This document shows positions 35,169-46,881 of a stretch of 64,000 nucleotides of DNA, in pieces (position 1 is the stretch's first letter; every line of letters starts with the position of its first letter). The notes under the pieces were generated by a model, which was not told the origin of the DNA, made no database searches, and saw only the letters and a program-made list of their open reading frames with translations. Source of the stretch: Sabellastarte sp. h YS-2021. Taxonomy: Eukaryota; Annelida; Polychaeta; Sabellida; Sabellidae. The DNA lies in contig OZ024933.1 in NCBI GenBank assembly GCA_964017235.1, forward strand, positions 6,389,962 through 6,453,961. Reading direction: 5' to 3'. The translations under genes and the position numbers were made by a program.

Positions 35169-35394
35169 TTGAAAGAAAAAAATCTATCTCACTTAACGAA
35201 ATTTGAACATTTAACATATGTCAACAGAAGATTCAACTCCAAGTCTTACTAATTTTCCAAAAACAATTAAAGTAATTGTTACTTGTTAATAATATCCAAG
35301 TAATGTTAATTAATTTACTGTTCGTGCAATTTACTCATCATTTGCAAATTTATCAAATATTGTTCTGATGTATCTATTTATTTATTTTTATTTA

Positions 35395-35605
35395 TTTGTT
35401 TTCACTTGGGGTTTTACGTCCCTTTCAACACTGTTCAGGTCATATCACGAAACCAATACATACAGTTGGTCAAGGTTCTGTACTGTAAACTTTGGACCAA
35501 TGGCAAGCAACTACCAACTTACCCACTTGAGGTAGGGCCGGGAACAGAACCCCGACCTCAGAGGTGGGAAGCGAGAGTGTCACAACTGTGGCCCCTTTAT
35601 CTGAT
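35395..35605 (-). mobile_element. tRNA-derived SINE in the intron, arm A
   Basis: Reverse-oriented member of the SINE family: 'ggggttttacgtccctttcaacactg' tail and the tRNA-like head near 35600. The same insertion is in arm B at 40160-40378, so it predates the duplication. Confidence 0.75.
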
Positions 35606-35774
35606 GTAATACACATGTGCCTGATGAGTAACATAAGCAACACCACTTTAAAAATCAGTTAGGCTAAGTTGCTTGAGACACTTTTAAATTAGAATCATCA
35701 AAGTATTCTGATTGGCCATGAGCTGTATTAAGTGTGTCTAGAAAGAATTAACTGTTTTAATGATTCATACTTAC

Positions 35775-37775
35775 TCGTGCAAAATCGATAACATAGTTCC
35801 ATACTATAATCAGTTTGGGGGAGCTTTCAATTTGGCCAAAGAGTTGCAACATTTCTTTTTGCAACTCAGTCAAACACTCGCTGTTTGTATCAAAAGTAAA
35901 GATGCTTTTATCAATGGGTAAAATTGGATGTAGCATGTCAGCTGTTGTCTGTTCAACGTTTTCTCCCTCAAGATTTATATCAATTTGTAAGCCTTGTGCA
36001 GGTATTTGCACCAGCGCTTCCACCTCAAGTAGGTCACCACCTTCCGATTCCTTATGACAACATATCAATTTTTCATGTGGGTGCTCATTTTGTAATGAGT
36101 CATAAAAGTTCTGGACACTCACTGGATGTGATATAATAGAGTGTGGGCTAAAATTTCTCACTCTCAAACCACTAATGGTGATTGCTCTACCGACAGCAAC
36201 TGCAAGCTGGCCTGGAGCAAAGATTCCATCACAGTCAATATCAAGAAATGGAATTGACATGCCTTGAGCTTTGTGGATAGTGATAGCGTAACCCAAGGCT
36301 AGAGGTATCTGTTCCCTTAGAAAGGATATCTTCTGGCTTGTAGGGTCAAATAAGGTAAATTGTACTACTGAGATTTCGGTATCAGCTAAATGTGGTCCAA
36401 AGTTAACAATCACAGTGTCTCTATCAGAAAAGCTGGAAACAGTTCCACATAAGCCATTTACCAAAGCTTCTTAATATCTATGTTGTAGGTAAGCAACACT
36501 GGTGAACCCAACTTCAGCCGCACACATCTAGGAGCCTTTATGTGCCTTTCTACTTTTGTCTTACTGACGTTCAAGTACTTTTTGTCCTTACACCTAAACA
36601 CCTTTTCTTCCCCAGGGTGTTCACTCAGTTTTAGCTCATTAAACATTTCAACATCCATCTTCTGTGCAAAAAGATGAACTATAGCATTGGGGGGAGCATC
36701 AAGGGGTCTATCCAAACTTCTCAAAAGTTTTATACTGTCATCTGAAACCTGGCCAGATTCAAGTTCATTTATGCATTGAATTAGACTGAAGTCATCTTGC
36801 CGTAGCACATCATCTAAAGCAATTTGATGAGGAAATGCTTGCTTGAATTGAGAACTACTGAAACAATATTCACCATTGTCACCATACAAGTGGTTAGCAA
36901 CTGGTGGCAACTGTCTGAAAGAGCCACATCCTATGATTTGGACCCCTCCAAAATGTTGGTGACTGTTCCTGACATGCCTAAGAAATACAGATTGTTCAAA
37001 ATAACTTAGATTACATAAGCTTTGAGTAATTCCTTTAAACTGTCACAATTATGCTCAAGTACTGAAAACACCAAGTATTATTGGGTAATTTAATTTGTAA
37101 AAGGTAATATACATTGACAGAGTATGTAATTGTTGTACTTCCAGTTTCATGATATAAACTATTTTAAGAGAAACATGCTAAAGTAAAATATGCATAACAG
37201 AAATTGGGTTTGATATTTTGTTGACAATCACCTAGTGATCTGATCAAGTGTTTCAAATTGCCTGCAGCTGAGCATGGAGATCTCATCTATAATCAGAATA
37301 TCGGTGCTTATAATTCGATTCTTTATATCTTTGCAGTCTTCAGTATTATCAATAAGGTATGTTAGTTTTTCGCTTGTTTAACGACCATCCAATAAACCTG
37401 CCCAACTGTGTATTGTGGTTCCTTTCATGTGGGAAGGAAACTGTCTGGTTGCAATTCCTGTTGTGGCAGTAAGAGAAACTTAAACCGAAAAGAATAGTTA
37501 AGTGTGACACTGCATGATAATTTACAGAAATTCAATAGGTCATTAAGTTATACAAAAAAAGAACATGTATCAAAATTCTATTATTTAAAATTTGATGGTC
37601 CATTTGCACTTTTCCATGCCACTGAGGGGTCACTACTTTCTTCAATTAATATTGTTTTAAGTGAAAACATGATTAAGCTCAAACCAGTACCTGCTTGGCC
37701 AGTTATGAAAACATTATGTCCTGAGCAAATTAGTTCAAAGGCTTCTTGTTGCTTCGGTGTGAATAATTGAGCCAT
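35775..37775 (-). pseudogene. PIF1-like helicase (SF1), multi-exon, decayed
   Basis: On the minus strand: 'MAQLFTPKQQEAFELI..GHN' and Walker A-like 'VFITGQAGTG' (37775-37690; the Lys of GKS is not seen in the continuous frame, so an intron may start at the 'caggtactgg' donor); motif Ia 'TATTGIATRQF' and 'GTTIHSWAGLLDGR' followed by TAA (about 37475-37385); Walker B 'DILIIDEISMLS' (about 37310-37275); 'GCGSFRQLPPVANHL' (about 36935); 'VRLKLGSPVLLTYNI' (about 36490); a frameshift near 36462; then 'LGYAITIHKAQGMSI' and 'FAPGQLAVAVGRA' (about 36300-36185). This is the motif order of PIF1-family 5'-3' DNA helicases. The exon ends at a GTAAGT donor (35774-35769, phase 0), which would splice to the PHD exons of arm A. 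Confidence 0.85.
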
Positions 37776-39852
37776 ATTTATTGTTACAACATAAATGGCA
37801 GCCTGAAATAGGAGAAGGTATAACGGAATGTCTGTTAAGAAATAAATACAGCAAGTGTGGTTAGTTATGAAGAGCTGGACAGTTTGATAGTTTCTAAACT
37901 GCAGTTTGTGTAAGCAATCTGAGACACAGATAATCTAATTATAGATAACAGGTTCAAGAAAAGAAGTTAATTAAGTGCAAGATACATTTTTATCTTCACA
38001 GACAATTAGTCCGTTAACAGTAATCAGGTGTTAGAAAATTGTTACCTGAACACTGGAATAGACACATTTGCAGGCATGTTACAAGAAAGACATTCAGAAT
38101 AACCGAATCTGAACTAGTTACAAAATATGTATGAAAGATGTTGGCATAGAACACCTATTTTACTGCATATTGTAAATCATAGCCATGTAAAGCTACCTAA
38201 ATTTGGCCATAATAACAAAGTTAAACAAAGAATGGTTTGCATGAAATCCATGAGGTTAATACTTATGATAATCGATTTCTTAATTATTTTCAATAACATT
38301 GGTGCAAAACCATTCTATGTCAGAAAAAAATAACACTTTACATCACCAGACTAAAGTTTAAACATAAAATGATAGTTTTTTAACGTGGCAAACTCTTTTT
38401 TTTAGCAGAAACAGTTGGCTTTACAAATTTGTATGGTGTTACACGACTCTGACCACTTGTGTTAGATTTCTTTGAAATTGCAGTTTGTGTCAGTATTATG
38501 GCATTTGTAGACTTAGAGTAGGATGCATAATTTGGATTGGTGTTCAGTCCATTTCTGACTCCCCTCTGTTGGCAAAAGAAATTTTCAACGGCATCTGAAT
38601 TCAGTCTTGCTGGAACCAAAACATTATAGCCTCGTTGGCTCACTTGGTTATGCAAAGATATCATGCCCAGAAGATATGAGAATATGTCCTCCATACATTG
38701 TGAAGAAAGCTTTTCTTTTGGAGGTGATTTATCCCAAGTCAAAAAGAAATTCTTCAGTTCATGCAGTGTCTCAATTCGCTGATCAAACTGAGTGAGAGGT
38801 CGGATATCCTGTGCAAAAGAGACCAGCTTTGACGTTTTTTTCCAGTAAAGCTATTGTGCCATTATACTGAAGACAGTCAGAACCTTTGGATTTCTTGAGT
38901 TCTCTAAACAAGTTCAGCATTTCTGAGTCTAATACGTCTTCTGCTAATTTGTTTCTCATTTTGTTTGGCCCAGTCAATTCAAAATGTTCATCACTCAATT
39001 TCTGATGGATTTTCCAAAGATGAGACTTATTGTAATCGTGGGCCTCTTGAAAGTGGGACCATTTAACAGCACTACCAGCAACTTCAAGGCTTTTATCAAT
39101 TCCATTGCTTTTCAACAGTCCATTTCGGATTTTCTTGAGGTTATGTTTCACATCCATTAAAAAAATCATTTTCTTTTCAGGATTTATTGGACTGATAGAC
39201 ATGAAACCTTTTTCAAAAGCATCTTGCAGAAAGTGAATCTTCAAAAATTGCCTGTTTGACATAGCACCGTCGGTACTACAATATTCTACCTTAAACCCAT
39301 AATCATCAAGGAGGTCCACTCCTTCCCAAAAATTGAAGAAGAGATGATGTGCCTGTGCTGTTGTAACTGGAAAATGAGCAACTGGAAAACGGAATCCTGT
39401 GTGGCCAAGGAATATGAACTGTAATACAGATTTGGCAAGTTCTAACTTTGTTTGCTCTTTAGATATTTTGTCAGCTAAATTTCCCAAGCTCCCAATGTCA
39501 TGATTTCCAACTAAGCACATATCATGCCCCTTTTTGATAATTTGAAGATCTTGTTGGATTGACATTTCATCTATTAGAATTCCGCCCCACCAGCCTTGTT
39601 CTGGGAGTGACAAACGTATGGCCTCATTTCTCATCCATTGTAAAACCTAATCCTGGTAACAGAATTAAGAAAGGGTAAAGGTAAATTTCAAATGTTTAAA
39701 TTTTAAAGCATCCCTTACACATAAAAGAATTTACATTCCTTTAAACAGCCTACATTTGAAGACAGACGCTCAGAATTTAAAACATGCCATCACAAGTTTG
39801 ATTTGAACCCACGAAAGAGGTGACAGCCGACCCATTAAATACAAAAGTTGTT
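35876..39852. other. Spacer between the inverted arms
   Basis: Unique DNA of about 4 kb between arms A and B. It holds most of the PIF1-like helicase and the P-like transposase fragment, both on the minus strand. The part between them (37780-38375) shows no gene. Inverted repeats of this size around a spacer permit inversion of the spacer by recombination. Confidence 0.8.
38380..39645 (-). pseudogene. P-element/THAP9-like transposase, 5'-truncated, one frameshift
   Basis: The minus strand from a probable acceptor ('ccaggattag', about 39655-39646) encodes an RNase H-type P-element transposase: 'GGILIDEMSIQ' (first Asp), 'VEYCSTDGAMSNRQF' (second Asp), 'LMDVKHNLKKIRNGL' (the 'HLLK..RN' block of the family), 'KMRNKLAEDVLDSEM', and, after a one-base shift in an A run near 38840, 'LNSDAVENFFCQQRG' (catalytic Glu) and a short basic tail. 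It shares strand and orientation with the helicase downstream. The N-terminal THAP DNA-binding domain is absent: arm B begins about 200 bases upstream (39853), so the 5' part appears to have been replaced by the inverted copy. P-family transposases cut DNA and leave 8-bp duplications; none was found at the arm ends. Confidence 0.8.
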
Positions 39853-39855
39853 AGT

Positions 39856-42156
39856 TGACTGAGTTGCAAAAAGAAATGTTGCAACTCTTTGGAGTTGCAA
39901 AAAGAAATGTTGCAACTCTTTGGCCAAATTGAAAGCTCCCCCAAACTGATTATAGTATGGAACTATGTTATCGATTTTGCACGAGTAAGTATGAATCATT
40001 GAAACAGTTAATTCTTTCTAGACACACTTAATACAGCTCATGGCCAATCAGAATACTTTGATGATTCTAATTTAAAAGTGTCTCAAGCAACTTAGCCTAA
40101 CTGATTTTTAAAGTGGTGTTGCTTATGTTACTCATCAGGTACATGTGTATTACATCAGATAAAGGGGCCACAGTTGTGACACTCTCGCTTCCCACCTCTG
40201 AGGTCGGGGTTCTGTTCCCGGCCCTACCTCAAGTGGGTAAGTTGGTAGTTGCTTGCCATTGGTCCAAAGTTTACAGTACAGAACCTTGACCAACTGTATG
40301 TATTGGTTTCGTGATATGACCTGAACAGTGTTGAAAGGGACGTAAAACCCCAAGTGAAAACAAATAAATAAAAATAAATAAATAGATACATCAGAACAAT
40401 ATTTGATAAATTTGCAAATGATGAGTAAATTGCACGAACAGTAAATTAATTAACATTACTTGGATATTATTAACAAGTAACAATTACTTTAATTGTTTTT
40501 GGAAAATTAGTAAGACTTGCAGTTGAATCTTCTGTTGACATATGTTAAATGTTCAAATTTCGTTAAGTGAGATAGATTTTTTTCTTTCAGGCAAAATTGA
40601 ACTTTAGCCCAAGTACCAAAGAATGGACCAGTTATTGTTCAAGTTTATTGCATTTCTTGAACAGTAATCCTGAATATGAACGCCTAAAAAAAGAACTGTT
40701 TCAGTGTGTTACTGTTACCAATGCCCAACATAAACTGGTTTTTAAGTTCACTCTAAATGCAATTAAGGCAGTCTTTGCAGCGAAAGCTTCAGAGAAAGAC
40801 ACTCAGACATCAAGTTTAACATCTTGTGACTGTCCAAGAGAGTTTGATGAGCTAACTCAAAGCAAAAATCGATATATAGGAGGATCTTGTGTGGTCGCTT
40901 TGAGGAAAAGGTATGAATAGTTATGTTAGGCTAGTAAGACATTTTTTTTCATTTTCAACAAGTGATTCAGGTTCAAAGCTAATCAGTGATTTTATTAGTT
41001 TCAAGATAACCCCATCTTTAAGATATTCCTTGTGAGTCTTTTCACTTTCAAAAGCAAGCATCCATGTATGGACTCTATTAGTGATCATTTCATACTTCAC
41101 AGTTAATTAAATATAGAAATAATTGATTTATTGACCTTTATCAAATAGATTTTAAAGTGTAGTTGTTAATATGTGACATATATAGTTGTGTGTGTGTCTC
41201 TGTGTGTGTGGGGGTGCATGTGTGTGTGCATCTGCATGAGGTGCCTAAAGCAGTGTAAATGGCCATGCTTATATTGCAACTTAATCTAATACTTTAGAGT
41301 GAAGAGGACCTTTTGCCCCACATCCCCAATACTCCGCAGACAATGTCTGATGTGGAAATTACTTCGAGTTCTGGAAGTACAAAGAAATGTCATTCTAGAG
41401 TCAAGTTCATACCAGCTATCTTTGGCTGAGACTGAGCGCAAACAAAATGAAGGCTGTGGTTTGACACATATTACCAATGAAGCTTATGAGTTCTTCCTGT
41501 TACTTGCTTCTAAAGCTTCAGCCCTTGACAATATACAAAACCTCCACCGCCATGGTTCCAAGTTGTTTCTTATGGTTTTCACCAATCTCCAAAATGATGA
41601 AGTTCTCCTGCAGAAGTGGTTTGCTCTGTTTTCCCTCCTATCAGCTGACAGTCTCACTGAAGATGAAGATGATCTGATGTCCAGTCTGGTGTTATTATTT
41701 GAGGAGATTGTCCATCACTATCTTAAAATTGTGCATGCAACCTTAAGAAAAAACTTCAAAGAGACAGCTTCTGTAAAAAAAACAAAGGCCTTGAGAACAA
41801 ATATTGCAGTTCCATCTACTTCTGGTCAAGAAGCTAAAAAGAGAAAAACAGCTTCACAGGCTTTTGATGAGGCAGTAGATACTTCTGTAAACAGTGACAC
41901 TGAGTCATATCCATGTCCAGTATGCAAAGATGAATGCATTGATGATCCAATAGATCTTGGTGATCAAAGTATTGAATGTGCAAAGTGCAAGAAATGGCTA
42001 CATTATAAATGTTGTGATATAACTGGCACTGAGAGATTTCTGAAGTCAGTATATGCAAAATGGATTTGCAAACTATGCAAAATAAAGCCATCACCTTGTA
42101 AAAAGTCTGGAAAGTCCAAGCAATCATCTAAAAACTCTGGAAAGTCCAAAAAATAA
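39856..42156 (+). pseudogene. PHD-finger 3' exons of the PIF1-like gene, arm B copy (open, lacks the helicase)
   Basis: Three exons in register: end of the helicase C-terminal exon to 39984 (GTAAGT donor), 40591-40910 (acceptor 'tttctttcag', donor AAG/GTATGA) and 41298-42156 (stop TAA). Phases agree (0 and 2). The protein part has an alpha-helical region ('EYERLKKELFQCVTVTNAQH', 'KWFALFSLLSADSL'), a basic linker, a PHD-type zinc finger 'CPVCKDEC', 'CAKCKKWLHYKCC', 'WICKLCK', and a Lys/Ser-rich tail. All reading frames are open, unlike arm A. No helicase domain precedes it, so it is 5'-truncated here and may not be expressed. PHD fingers of this type bind histone H3 tails. Confidence 0.8.
40160..40378 (+). 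mobile_element. tRNA-derived SINE in the intron, arm B
   Basis: 'ggggccacagttgtgacact' head with a B-box-like 'ggggttctgttcc', tail 'gggacgtaaaaccccaagtg' then an A-rich 'aaataaataaaaataaataa'. 'tacatcaga' on both sides (about 40151 and 40386) is a likely target duplication. Confidence 0.75.
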
Positions 42157-42449
42157 AAATTTATCTGTTTGCATGGCAACTCTAGTTTGCAGAGAAAAAT
42201 ACCAAATTATCTGTAACTAGCTTATTCATAAATCACACTGAACATATTAGTCAATTGACAAGTACAGCATTTCTTTTAAAACATATACATGAAACATTTT
42301 GGTTAGTGTACAACATTTATGTGTGCTTAAGCCTAGTGGGTTACAAACTTTTTACAAAGCAGTGTATTGTTAAGCTGCAGCCAATAAAATATGTTTTTGC
42401 AAAACTGTTCCTCCTTGTAAACATTGGTCACATGATCAGTGACACATGC

Positions 42450-43915
42450 AGAAGAACCAAAAGCTGATGTGAAATGAATTTTAAGACATGGTTTTAAATG
42501 GATACAGCATATTCTAATTCCAAGTTTTGTCAGCAATAGATAGATCAATCAACCATTAACAGTTTGACACTAATTACAGGCTTAAATACCCTTTTTATAA
42601 CAAGTAATTGAAGTTGAATTGAGTGCAGGTAGGATATTTCATTTGGGCATGTTGCCAAACTTGTTTTTTTTCTTTCTATATATATATACATGGGTGAGTT
42701 GTTGTATTATCGCCGACGCACGACGGTCCCTGGCGACTGTGTTTAAAGTGGTGATCCTTTTTCAAAGTAAAATAAATTTTATGAATGTAAATTTACATAT
42801 ATTCGTCCCCAAAATTCATTACAATTTGCTACAATGCCGAAGAAAAACATTGATAATGCATGAGAGTAATAAATATTAATGAAAAAAATAAATAAATAAC
42901 ATTAAAGACGTTTTAACAATAATAATGATTAATTTTAATTCTACATACCTATACATGTGTACATTTAACAAATGTTTTGTAGAATTTTGAAAATTATTAA
43001 TACTATTTGATTATTTTATTTTTTTATTTTATTTTATTTTTTTTTGGCATTGGAATTATAATTTTTAACAGCCAAGGATTATATACAAAAATGTTACTTT
43101 CAGTATGTATTCTGAAAATGATCTTTTAGCATTTTTTATTTTGTAAAAATAACATTTGTTTAAGCATTTAAAAAAAATTAGTTCAGGTGATTAGCCCGAC
43201 ATACCACAACAACCCCAGATGCCAGAGTTTTTTTTTTACATTTTTGTACTAGTTGGCTGAGATGCTCATTAACCAGCATACATTAGCTCTGGGTTATAAT
43301 TTTTTTTAAATATTACCAATCAACATGTATTTGGGATTGGAACCACAATGAAATTTAAAATTTTCAAGTATATTTAAAACAAAGATATGTAACATGAAAA
43401 TCAATGAATAAAGCAACAATAAATTAATACAAAACATAGAATTAGCTTAGTTACTGAAAATGAAAAATATCTCACATTCTCTTAAATAATAAAAAAAATC
43501 TCATGCTTCTTCATTCAACTGGGATGTCTTGTCATTATAGATAGATACCAAGTGTTGTAAGCTTTAAAATGGTATATTAGTAAAATATATTTTTGAATGG
43601 AAATTGTATATGTTCAACCCAAAAGTCATTAAAATTTACTAGAAAGCTGCAAAAATTATTGAAAAATAGTATGAAAAAATAACATTGAAGATATTTTATT
43701 AATAATAGTAATAATAATAATGGTTTATTTCAATTCGTACCTATACATGCAAACATTTAACAATTTCATTATAGAATATAAAAATTATTAATATTATTTT
43801 TATTATTTATTTTATTTATTTATTTTTTGTTTTGCTTTGAAATTATATGACAACCAAGTAATATATACAAAAAAACATCAAAAGAAATAAATGAAATACA
43901 CAAAAAAAGCTATAT
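42450..43915. other. AT-rich non-coding DNA of arm B
   Basis: Mirror of 24830-26334: poly-A/T tracts, 'ttatttatttt' repeats and no gene. The segment of about 52 bases present in arm A near 25970-26025 is missing at 42755-42760. Confidence 0.5.
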
Positions 43916-43916
43916 T

Positions 43917-44124
43917 TATTTGGGGTTTTACGTCGCTTTCAACACTGTACAGGTCATATCACGACGGGTAGTTGGAAGGGCAGAGGAAACCAGTATATAC
44001 AGTTCGTTAGGGTTCTGTACTGTAAACTGCCGACCAACGGCAAGCAACTACCAGCTTTCCCACTTCAAACCCTGGCATCAGAGGTGGGAGGCGAGAGTGT
44101 TACCACTCTGCCACCATGGCCCCT
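43917..44124 (-). mobile_element. tRNA-derived SINE in arm B, distal
   Basis: Reverse-oriented counterpart of the SINE at 24611-24826, with the same flanking 'agctata' duplication. Single-base differences from the arm A copy include a CpG-type change in the B-box region. Confidence 0.8.
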
Positions 44125-44741
44125 ACAAAAAAGCTATATGAAATTACACTAAAAAAAACAATTAAACATAAATAGCAAAAAGATGTCTCATAAAAAAATT
44201 AACACAATACAAAACACAATAATTAAGGTTTCTGAAAATTATAAAATAATTTGTCTGCAACATTTTAAGCAAACATCAATTTCTGATAATATTTTCCATG
44301 TCCTTATATTTGTTTCTCTGAAGAATTAATTATAGGTTACAATATTGTATGCAGCCATCTAAAATATTTGTTTCCAGTATAAAATATGCATGTCTTGTTT
44401 AGAGGATTTAAGATTTTGATGAAGTTAGATAAGGAAACTTGTGACAATGAATTCATGACATTTTCACCATAAATGGGATGTGTTAGCAGTCTAGATAGAT
44501 GCCACGTGTTGTAAGCTTTAAAATGGTGTATTACTTGTCAAAATCGAGCAAGAAATAACAATTTTATGAATTTTCAAACTATTTTATACGATTGCTGTAG
44601 AAAAAAAATCTTTTTTTAAAAATTATTCTTGTTGGCGCATTAACACAGTAAAGTGGCGCGTAGGTATACAACGGGCCATAGACACGACGGTTTCTGAGAG
44701 AGATCTTTTTTCGAGAGGAAAAAGTCTCGCGAGAGAATGAG

Positions 44742-45266
44742 TGGTCTTTTTACCCGCTTTCACGCCATCGCGCATGCGCAGAAAACACTTTATTTAATAT
44801 AATATCCAATATATTGTTGAAAGTTATCGATACCCGTATATGTACATTATATTTCTGAAACTATCATTTAACAGCAATAAAATACAGTAATTGACCGTTC
44901 CATAGGCCACGCCCACTTCCTGGTTTACGGTATTTTAGTTGTCTCCATGTCAGGCCTTGTCTGACAAACAAATGGCGAAAATGGCGGGAAATCAAACGTA
45001 AACATTGAGTATTTTAAGATATACGATAAATAACACGTATTTTAAATGATTGGATGGAGTATAAAATAAGAAATAATATAATAAAGTATATTTGTTTCAT
45101 TATGACAAAAATTAGAAAATAAATAAATAAACACTTTATTGATCAAAACAAATCCTCGTGCATTGCAGTAATATGTAAACAATGGCAGCTTGGGAACATA
45201 TGTATGCATTGCGGACATTTTAAAGTACGTAGGATTGATGATATAACTTTTTCATGAAATTACACT
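44742..45266. other. DNA between arm B and the Mutator-like element
   Basis: No gene recognised. Contains GC-richer pieces ('acgccatcgcgcatgcgcag', 'ccacgcccacttcctgg') and AT-rich tracts. Confidence 0.4.
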
Positions 45267-45275
45267 GTGGTTTCT
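45267..45275. other. 9-bp target-site duplication, left (GTGGTTTCT)
   Basis: GTGGTTTCT here is repeated exactly at 53204-53212 at the other end of the element. A 9-bp duplication is characteristic of Mutator-family transposition. Confidence 0.92.
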
Positions 45276-45360
45276 GGTGCTTCCTAAAAGTCAGACTTCT
45301 GTCCAACTTGGACTTTTACTTGGACAAAGCGGCGATAGCGGCGATGGGGGGGGGCGGCGA
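45276..45360. repeat. Left terminal inverted repeat of the MULE
   Basis: Outer part GGTGCTTCCTAAAAGTCAGAC pairs with the inverted right end with few mismatches; an inner part 'tttacttggacaaagcggcg' and the 'gcgatagcggcgat' block pair with the right end at 53040-53095 but at different spacing. Confidence 0.85.
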
Positions 45361-45376
45361 TTGGTTTTCCCATTGT

Positions 45377-46700
45377 TTGGATGAATGTGTGTTTTATAGA
45401 AGAGAGTGAAGGCCAGTCAATCAAACTATTTATGAGGCATATCCCCACTCAGCTCAAGGGAAGCTGTGTTATGCATCACTTCAGCCAATCAAATGAATTG
45501 CCACATTTGTCAATCAAACCAATTGCCCCATCTCCACTAGGACAAGGGGAGGGGCTGTATTATGCAGTAAGTTAGCCAATCAACAAATCCCATGTAAAAC
45601 CAATAGCATTTTTTAAGGTTTAATTTTACATGCCCAATACCAATCAGATGCACTTAGGGTGTGGGTTTATCTGTCAATCTTAATTAGTCAGGGTTTGATC
45701 AGCAACTGTTCACATGATCAGTGTGTTGAAAGCCTTTGTGTTGAAAGCCTTTCTAATATTAATCATTTAATGGGTATGATTACTAGAAAATCACCCCACC
45801 TGGAGCCTCACTTTTCCAGTCCTGAGAAGCCTTTCACTTGTGTGTGATACAATATTTACCAGCACAGCTATCATTGGGTTAACCCTTTTCTCCAGTCTTT
45901 TTTTTTTTTTTGCAATCCATATATCTTTTTGTCAAAAACACACTGTAAAAGCACTGAGACTTCAGTTGTCAATGCACAGTTTTATGCTTCATAGATTCAT
46001 AGATGCCAAATATCATCATTTTGATTATAATAGCCCCAGTTGTTAGATGAAAAATTACATTTGTTTTACCTCTTGTTACTAAATAAACTGGATTTTCTTT
46101 GTATTACTACTAGATTTAATGAACATGTATGTATAGATAGATAGATAGATGGGGGGAGATGAATTGTTTATTATAGTGTCCTGTTTCATTTACAAATACA
46201 TATATACATGAAATACAATATCAAAATACAAACCCAGCCTCATTTGGGCTTATAAGACACTTTAAACTATTGAAATATCATTAAATGACATTTTGGCAAT
46301 AAAAAGAGGTGAACAAATCTAATATAGGGGCATTTGCTTCTATTTAAAATCTATATAAACAAGAAAGTTTATGTATATTATGTCCACTATATAATTTCAA
46401 CAATTGCAACTAACTAACACAGACCTCTCATTTGCAATTGCAGTATCACATTGAAATTTTAAATATTTGTACAACTTATTCATTGCATGTAGTTTGATAG
46501 ATGGAATTGGCAATAGATAAATTGCAATGACAAGTGAGCAACAATTACCCCTTTATAATTGAAAATACTTGTACAAGTAACTGATTGCATTTAGTTGGTT
46601 GTACAGAAATAGGTAAATTACACTAAGAAGTTAGAAATAATTACCCTTAAACATTTAAAAAAATTTTACATTACTCTTTAATTGTAATTGATTGTACAGT
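45377..46700. other. MULE 5' non-coding region
   Basis: About 1.3 kb before the gene. It holds several 'caatcaaa/ccaatcag' CCAAT-like motifs (45417-45660), a (GATA)n run (46134-46150) and a LINE 3'-end relic. No reading frame is convincing. Confidence 0.45.
46168..46275 (-). mobile_element. LINE 3'-end relic
   Basis: 'tttattatagtgtcctgt', 'cccagcctcatttgggctta' and 'taagacact' match 'tttattatagtgacatgt', 'cccagccctctgatgggctta' and 'taagtcact' in the 3' end of the LINE at 10143-10235. It is a short 3' fragment of the same or a sister family. Confidence 0.55.
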
Positions 46701-46708
46701 CCAAGGTG

Positions 46709-46716
46709 TATATATA
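46709..46716 (+). promoter_or_regulatory. TATA box of the MULE gene
   Basis: 'tatatata' 166 bases before the chosen ATG, in otherwise mixed sequence; a likely core promoter for the transposon gene. Confidence 0.55.
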
Positions 46717-46881
46717 GAGGGTAACTCATTAGTTCTACATTGTAGTTTCAACAGTGTTTATCACAGTGAAGCAGTTCAAGAAAGTTCTAACAGATCACAA
46801 TTTATTAATTATTAACACATTGTCATAAAATCTGTTTGAGTGCCTACACTAGTACACTTTGGATTTATCTATAGTCAGGGT

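Larger units (their letters stand above)
24008..35875. repeat. Arm A of a large inverted repeat (interrupted by an LTR retrotransposon)
   Basis: From 'cattctctcgcgagac' at 24008 to 'gcaactcagtcaaa' at about 35875, the sequence matches the reverse complement of 39853-44741. Without the 7-kb retrotransposon the arm is about 4.9 kb. Identity looks high, with scattered substitutions and a few indels (for example about 52 extra bases near 25970-26025 in arm A). The arm carries a SINE, AT-rich non-coding DNA and the 3' exons of a PIF1-PHD gene. No target duplication is seen at the outer ends (24007/44742). Confidence 0.9.
39853..44741. repeat. Arm B of the large inverted repeat
   Basis: Reverse complement of arm A (24008-35875 without the retrotransposon). 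It begins 'ttgactgagttgcaaaaaga' and ends 'ctcgcgagagaatg'. A 31-base segment ('gagttgcaaaaagaaatgtt...') is duplicated in tandem at its inner end (39861-39922). It keeps the empty target site of the LTR element near 42440-42450. Confidence 0.9.

Noticed and set aside
35775-37775. Helitron, because of the PIF1-like helicase
   Set aside because: No HUH replication-initiator motif was found in the spacer or arms, and the neighbour is a P-type transposase. A helicase alone does not make a Helitron.
24008-44741. Palindrome as a pure sequencing or assembly artefact
   Set aside because: The arms differ by substitutions, a 13-bp and a ~52-bp indel, and a 7-kb insertion with its own target duplication. 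A fold-back read artefact would give identical arms. Long-read confirmation is still desirable.
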